Shown piece by piece: positions 60,148 to 64,000 of a DNA stretch of 64,000 bases; the stretch's first letter is position 1; each line of letters opens with the position of its first letter. The notes beneath the pieces were generated by a model that worked only from the letters and a program-made list of their open reading frames with translations, ran no database searches and was not told the DNA's origin. Where the stretch lies: positions 1,860,001 to 1,924,000 of the forward strand of contig NZ_CP041764.1 of assembly GCF_009817885.1 (NCBI RefSeq). Direction: 5' to 3'. Source of the stretch: Serratia rhizosphaerae. Lineage in GTDB: Bacteria; Pseudomonadota; Gammaproteobacteria; Enterobacterales; Enterobacteriaceae. A program made the translations under genes and the position numbers.

Positions 60148-61026
60148 TTACATAATATCGTTCAGCATGACACCAACGCCGACGCGTGTCTGCCGGAAGT
60201 TGTAATCAATCATCGATTCACCGTAGCCGCTGAATACCTGGGTATAGAAGCGGACATGCTTGGTGATCGGATAGCTCCAGCCCAGTTCCGCTCCGCCGAA
60301 GCCGGTATTCCAGTTGTAGTGGCCGTCCACGCTGAAGACGCTCTCGCCCCAGGTATAACCGACTTTCAGGCGGTAGTAGCCCATATATTTGGTGATATCC
60401 GGGTTGTCGTCGCTGCTGGCGCTTTCAGAGAAACGCAGCCAGGGTTTGACATCGACCTGCCAGTTGCCGTTCTGCGCCATCAGGCGCGCGTAGGCGCGGT
60501 TCCAGCTGCGCGAGGTCGGCTCCGAACGGCCGTTCGACTGGTGGTTAAGCCCCACCTCGATGTCGCGCAATGTCCAGCCGGCAAAGGTGTAATCCGTTGC
60601 CCAACCGAGGAAAATCTGCGGCTCATAGTTGGTTTCACGGAACGGCGAGGACTGACCGCTGTTGGAGAGCTGCCACCAGGAACGCTGAGTATAGGACGCG
60701 CCGAGCACCGAGTTTTCACCAACAATGCCGCGCCACAGCGGAAACGCCAGGCTGAGCTGGAATTTCACTTCGTCTTTGCGCGCATGGTTCGCCCAGCTGT
60801 AGCTGTCGATCGCCTCTTTATTGAGATCGCTGGTGTAGCTATACAGTATGTAGTTAGGTTCGTACGGGTAGAGCGTAAACGGGTTATCGTGGGACTGCAG
60901 CATATTGGCGATAATGCTGCCGTTAACCGCCGGTTTATCATGTATTTCTTGTTGTTTCGCTTCTTCGGCCTGAACCAGCGCCGGGGCCAGCAGCGTTGCC
61001 ATTACGGCCCCTGACAGAATACGCAT
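60148..61026 (-). CDS. pldA: Outer-membrane phospholipase A PldA
   Basis: A 292-residue 12-strand barrel (E. coli 289). ATG 61026 gives a signal peptide (MRILSGAVMATLLAPALVQA) that aligns with E. coli; ATG 61035 is possible. The active-site signature NHQSNGRSEPTSRSWNR carries His, Ser and Asn. ITKYMGYYRLKVGY and HVRFYTQVFSGYGESMIDYN are near the end. It degrades misplaced phospholipids in the outer leaflet. Confidence 0.95.
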   Translation of the reverse strand: MRILSGAVMATLLAPALVQAEEAKQQEIHDKPAVNGSIIANMLQSHDNPFTLYPYEPNYILYSYTSDLNKEAIDSYSWANHARKDEVKFQLSLAFPLWRGIVGENSVLGASYTQRSWWQLSNSGQSSPFRETNYEPQIFLGWATDYTFAGWTLRDIEVGLNHQSNGRSEPTSRSWNRAYARLMAQNGNWQVDVKPWLRFSESASSDDNPDITKYMGYYRLKVGYTWGESVFSVDGHYNWNTGFGGAELGWSYPITKHVRFYTQVFSGYGESMIDYNFRQTRVGVGVMLNDIM

Positions 61027-61228
61027 AATTCTCATCACTCCAGCAAATAAAAACACACCCTGAAATAAAAACAGGCCATTTTACACACAAAGCAGCGTTT
61101 ACAGCAGTCCGGGGCGCTTTTATTGGAATAGTCTGGAAAGCAACAAAGGTTAAGCATAAAATCAACAAGTCATTAACCTGGACTGACCAGTATCTTAAAC
61201 CCATCTATCAATAAGAAGAATCACCATT

Positions 61229-61699
61229 ATGTCGACCCTGCCTCTTACAACGGAAGCCGCTCGCCAGAAAATTGGCGAAATCTTTGTTTATCACATGCCG
61301 TTTAACCGCGAACTGGGATTGGAACTGCGCCATTTTGACGACGACGGCGTCGAACTGACCTTTACCAATCAGCACAAACTGGTAGGCAACGCCGCGCAGA
61401 AGATCCTGCACGGCGGCGTGATCGCCTCGGTGCTGGACGTCGCCGCCGGGTTGGCATGCGTCGGCAGCGTGCTGATGCGTCAGGAATCGCTGATTGAAGA
61501 GGAGCTGGCGGCGCGCCTGTCGCGCATGGGCACCATCGACCTGCGCGTCGACTATCTGCGCCCCGGCCGCGGCGAACATTTCATCGCCTCCGCCTCGGTG
61601 CTGCGCAGCGGCAACAAGGTGGCCGTCGCCCGCGTCGAGCTGCATAACAACGACGGCCTGCATATCGCCAGCGCCACCGCCACCTATCTGGTTGGCTGA
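61229..61699 (+). CDS. yigI: Hotdog-fold acyl-CoA thioesterase YigI
   Basis: A 156-residue PaaI-type thioesterase, the E. coli YigI length. The helix with the catalytic acid is HGGVIASVLDVAAGLA, followed by the strand TIDLRVDYLRPGRGEHFIASA. It hydrolyses medium- and long-chain acyl-CoA and supports fatty-acid use. Divergent from pldA; AGAAGAA precedes the start. Confidence 0.93.
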   Translation: MSTLPLTTEAARQKIGEIFVYHMPFNRELGLELRHFDDDGVELTFTNQHKLVGNAAQKILHGGVIASVLDVAAGLACVGSVLMRQESLIEEELAARLSRMGTIDLRVDYLRPGRGEHFIASASVLRSGNKVAVARVELHNNDGLHIASATATYLVG

Positions 61700-61762
61700 T
61701 TGTGCCCGGTGAGCGTCTTCAGTACACTCACCGTATCCGAACCCTTACCTCCAGGTCACGTC

Positions 61763-62650
61763 ATGGACGCACAGCAAACGCGTCAGGGCATCTTCTTTGC
61801 CCTGGCCGCCTATTTTATTTGGGGCATCGCCCCGGCCTATTTCAAACTTATCCAGCAGGTACCGGCCGACGAAATCCTTACCCACCGGATTATCTGGTCG
61901 TTTTTCTTTATGCTGGCGCTGGTGACGCTGGGGCGTAACTGGCCGAAGGTGCGCGCCGCCTGCGCCAACCGCAAGCGCCTGCTGCTGCTGGCGCTCACCG
62001 CGCTGCTGGTCGGCGGCAACTGGCTGCTATTTATCTGGGCGGTGAATAACCACCATATGCTGGAAGCCAGCCTGGGCTACTTCATCAACCCGCTGGTGAA
62101 CGTATTGCTGGGGGTGCTGTTTCTCGGCGAGCGTTTCCGCCGGATGCAGTGGGTGGCGGTCGCCCTGGCGTTTACCGGCGTGCTGGTGCAGCTGTGGCAG
62201 TTCGGCTCATTGCCGGTTATCGGGCTGGGGCTGGCGTTCAGCTTTGCGTTTTACGGCCTGCTGCGCAAGAAAATCGCCATCGACGCGCAGACCGGTATGC
62301 TGATTGAGACGCTGTGGCTGCTGCCGGTCGCCGCCGTTTATCTGTTCTTTATCGCCGACAGCGCCACCAGCCATCTCGGCGCCAACCCCTGGTCGCTGAA
62401 CCTGCTGCTGGTCGCCGCCGGCATTGTCACCACCGTGCCGCTGCTGTTCTTCACCGCCGCCGCCACCCGTCTGCGCCTGTCGACGCTGGGCTTTTTCCAG
62501 TATCTCGGCCCGACGCTGATGTTCCTGCTGGCGGTCACCTTCTACGGGGAAACCGTCGGTCAGGATAAACTGGTGACCTTCGGCTTTATCTGGGCGGCGC
62601 TGGTGCTGTTTACCCTCGACGCCCTGTACACCCAGCGCAAGCTACGATGA
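61763..62650 (+). CDS. rarD: RarD, EamA-family permease
   Basis: A 295-residue, ten-helix DMT transporter (E. coli RarD 296). ATG 61763 gives MDAQQTRQGIFFALAAYFIWG; earlier in-frame codons are unlikely. Landmarks are PAYFKLIQQVPADEILTHRI, NWLLFIWAVNNHHMLEASLGYF and GFFQYLGPTLMFLLAVTFYGE. Its substrate is not established; it was named for chloramphenicol resistance. The 3' end overlaps the convergent AbrB-family gene by 9 bp. Confidence 0.95.
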   Translation: MDAQQTRQGIFFALAAYFIWGIAPAYFKLIQQVPADEILTHRIIWSFFFMLALVTLGRNWPKVRAACANRKRLLLLALTALLVGGNWLLFIWAVNNHHMLEASLGYFINPLVNVLLGVLFLGERFRRMQWVAVALAFTGVLVQLWQFGSLPVIGLGLAFSFAFYGLLRKKIAIDAQTGMLIETLWLLPVAAVYLFFIADSATSHLGANPWSLNLLLVAAGIVTTVPLLFFTAAATRLRLSTLGFFQYLGPTLMFLLAVTFYGETVGQDKLVTFGFIWAALVLFTLDALYTQRKLR

Positions 62651-63724
62651 GCTGGAGGCCGGCGTCGCGTGGTTGGAAATAAAACGCGCGATCGCCGGCC
62701 CGGTCAGCAGGATGGTGAACAGCCGCAGCGTCTGCAGCGCCATCACAAATGACATATCCACCCGACTGCCGGCGGCGATAATCGCCACCGTATCCAGCCC
62801 GCCGGGACTGGTGGCCAGGTAGGCGGTCATCATGTCTACCGGCAGGAAACAGGTCAGCATCCACGCCAGCAGGCCGCAAAACAGCATCAGCGCGGCGATG
62901 GACACCAGCATCTGCGGCAGCGTACGCATCGCCAGCAACAGGATCGGCCGGGTGAAACGCAACCCCACGCTCCAGCCAATCAGCGTATAGGCCAGCGCCA
63001 GCAGCCATTCCGGGATCTGCAGCGCCATCGCGCCGCTGGAGTGCAGCGCGGCGCCGATAATCATCGGCAGCAGCAGCGCTCCCGAAGGAATACGCAGCCG
63101 CGGCCCCAGCCAGGCGCCTGCGGCCGCCACCGCCAGCGTCGCCAGAAAGCGCCAGTCCAGCGGCGGGAACCAGACCAATGCGGCGCTGCTCTGCCCCGCT
63201 TCATCCCCCAGACCGATACGCGCCACCGCCGCCGCCGCCGTGGCGACAAACAGTACGCGCAGATACTGCATAAACGCCACCAAACGCACGTCGGCGCCGA
63301 AGTCGCCGGCCATGGCGACCATCGCCGAGGCGCCGCCGGGCGACGCGCCCCAGGCGCCGGTCGGGCCGGGCAGATCGCTAAAGCGCACCAGACACCAGCC
63401 GGAGATGGCGCTGGCCAGCAGCGTCGCCAGCAATACCAGTAAAATCAGCGGCCAGTCGGCCAGCAGCGGCGTCAGAATGGAAGGGGATAGGCTTTGGGCG
63501 ATCATGCAGCCCAGCACGGCCTGCGCGCCGATAAACAGCGGTTTAGGAATGCGTACCGACGCGCCCAGCAGCCCCATGGTCACGCCAACGATCATCGGCC
63601 CCAGCAACAGGGCGGCGGGAATATGGAACGCCAGCAGGGCGAAGCCCAGCGCCAGCGACGCCAGCAGCAGGATCAGCCATTGCAGTACCGCGGGGAACCT
63701 CTCCATGGGAAGGATTGCCTTCAA
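62642..63724 (-). CDS. AbrB-family (ammonia monooxygenase-like) membrane transporter
   Basis: A 360-residue protein with about ten helices. It is an internal duplication: GASPGGASAMVAMAGDFGAD with RLVAFMQYLRVLFV in the first half and ATSPGGLDTVAIIAAGSRVD with SFVMALQTLRLF in the second, the AbrB duplication pattern. Relatives have been linked to regulation of aidB and to putative transport; the substrate is unknown. In E. coli yigF and yigG stand between rarD and corA, so this gene replaces them here. Confidence 0.82.
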   Translation of the reverse strand: MKAILPMERFPAVLQWLILLLASLALGFALLAFHIPAALLLGPMIVGVTMGLLGASVRIPKPLFIGAQAVLGCMIAQSLSPSILTPLLADWPLILLVLLATLLASAISGWCLVRFSDLPGPTGAWGASPGGASAMVAMAGDFGADVRLVAFMQYLRVLFVATAAAAVARIGLGDEAGQSSAALVWFPPLDWRFLATLAVAAAGAWLGPRLRIPSGALLLPMIIGAALHSSGAMALQIPEWLLALAYTLIGWSVGLRFTRPILLLAMRTLPQMLVSIAALMLFCGLLAWMLTCFLPVDMMTAYLATSPGGLDTVAIIAAGSRVDMSFVMALQTLRLFTILLTGPAIARFISNHATPASSSS

Positions 63725-63793
63725 ATAATTTTGCAGGGAATTATCTTAGCAGGCTAACGGCGTGAAATCACGATGCGGCAGGCGCTACGCCGC

Positions 63794-63825
63794 CCCGGCC
63801 TGCGGCTTGACGCCGGCAGGCCGGG
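63794..63825. other. Inverted repeat between the AbrB-family gene and corA
   Basis: CCCGGCCTGC (63794-63803) and GCAGGCCGGG (63816-63825) form a perfect 10-bp stem 13 bases after the corA stop. No T-tract is visible, so it is only a possible corA terminator. Confidence 0.45.
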
Positions 63826-63837
63826 AAGCGCGCCGGC

Positions 63838-64000
63838 TTATAGCCAGTTCTTACGCTTAAAGTACAGGTACGGCGCCAGGCCCGCCAGAATCATCAGGCT
63901 GATCGCCCCCGGATAGCCAAACGACCACTTCAGCTCCGGCATAAATTCGAAGTTCATGCCGTAGCTGGAGGCCACCAGCGTCGGCGGCAGGAACACCACC
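63838..64000 (-). CDS. corA: Magnesium transporter CorA, partial (C-terminal 54 codons)
   Basis: The last 54 codons of corA, with the N-terminal part outside the window. The frame ends LAPYLYFKRKNWL and contains the YGMN motif of the ion-selectivity loop between the two C-terminal helices, as well as NFEFMPELKWSFGYPGA. This is essentially the E. coli CorA C-terminus. CorA is the housekeeping Mg2+ channel. Confidence 0.96.
   Translation of the reverse strand, partial: VVFLPPTLVASSYGMNFEFMPELKWSFGYPGAISLMILAGLAPYLYFKRKNWL

Overview
The window looks like a chromosomal segment of an enterobacterium, most likely Serratia or a very close Yersiniaceae relative. It carries a serralysin metalloprotease with its Inh inhibitor, GC-rich core genes in E. 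coli-like order (corA-rarD-yigI-pldA-recQ-rhtC-pldB-yigL; glpQ-glpT-glpABC; tusA-yhhQ-dcrB; zntA-yhhN-yhhM-yhhL-rsmD-ftsYEX-rpoH; panM-livKHMGF; ugpBAECQ-yhhA), and typical enterobacterial control sites.

Layout. 1-5779: a translationally coupled minus-strand operon with three glycosyltransferases, an ABC exporter and an APH-like kinase that runs off the left edge; it probably makes an undescribed glycan or glycoconjugate. 6127-6987: yigM, a biotin transporter, about 49 kb from its usual partner yigL. 7127-14856: an AT-richer histidine decarboxylation island: hdcT1, PLP-dependent hdc, hdcT2 and a second complete histidyl-tRNA synthetase. Divergent from it lies a 632-residue protein that joins a REP-associated (Y1/RAYT) transposase domain to a HisRS-like domain. 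14934-26569: yhhA, the ugp glycerol-3-phosphate ABC operon under a Pho box, a PLP aminotransferase and the liv branched-chain amino acid transporter. 26975-30631: panM with two poorly characterised envelope proteins. 30698-36842: rpoH, ftsX, ftsE, ftsY, rsmD, yhhL, yhhM. 37040-46077: yhhN, inh, serralysin, zntA, and a three-gene envelope operon with two beta-barrels and a DUF4056 protein. 46095-55649: tusA, a preQ1-I-like riboswitch before yhhQ, a GNAT gene, dcrB, and the glp regulon (glpCBA divergent from glpTQ). 55717-64000: yigL, pldB, rhtC, recQ, pldA, yigI, rarD, an AbrB-family transporter and the 3' end of corA.

How it fits together. ugp, glpT/glpQ/ugpQ and glpABC collect and oxidise glycerol-3-phosphate and glycerophosphodiesters; pldA and pldB recycle phospholipids. 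The hdc island imports histidine, decarboxylates it and exports histamine, which consumes protons. Its extra HisRS could keep tRNA-His charged when decarboxylation drains histidine.

Main point of interest: the divergent RAYT-HisRS fusion. The HUH metal-binding histidines of its transposase half are replaced, while the catalytic arginine and an ATP-binding arginine of its HisRS half are lost and much of the histidine pocket is kept. This pattern suggests a domesticated transposase DNA-binding domain coupled to a histidine or tRNA sensor that controls the hdc operon. That function is inference.
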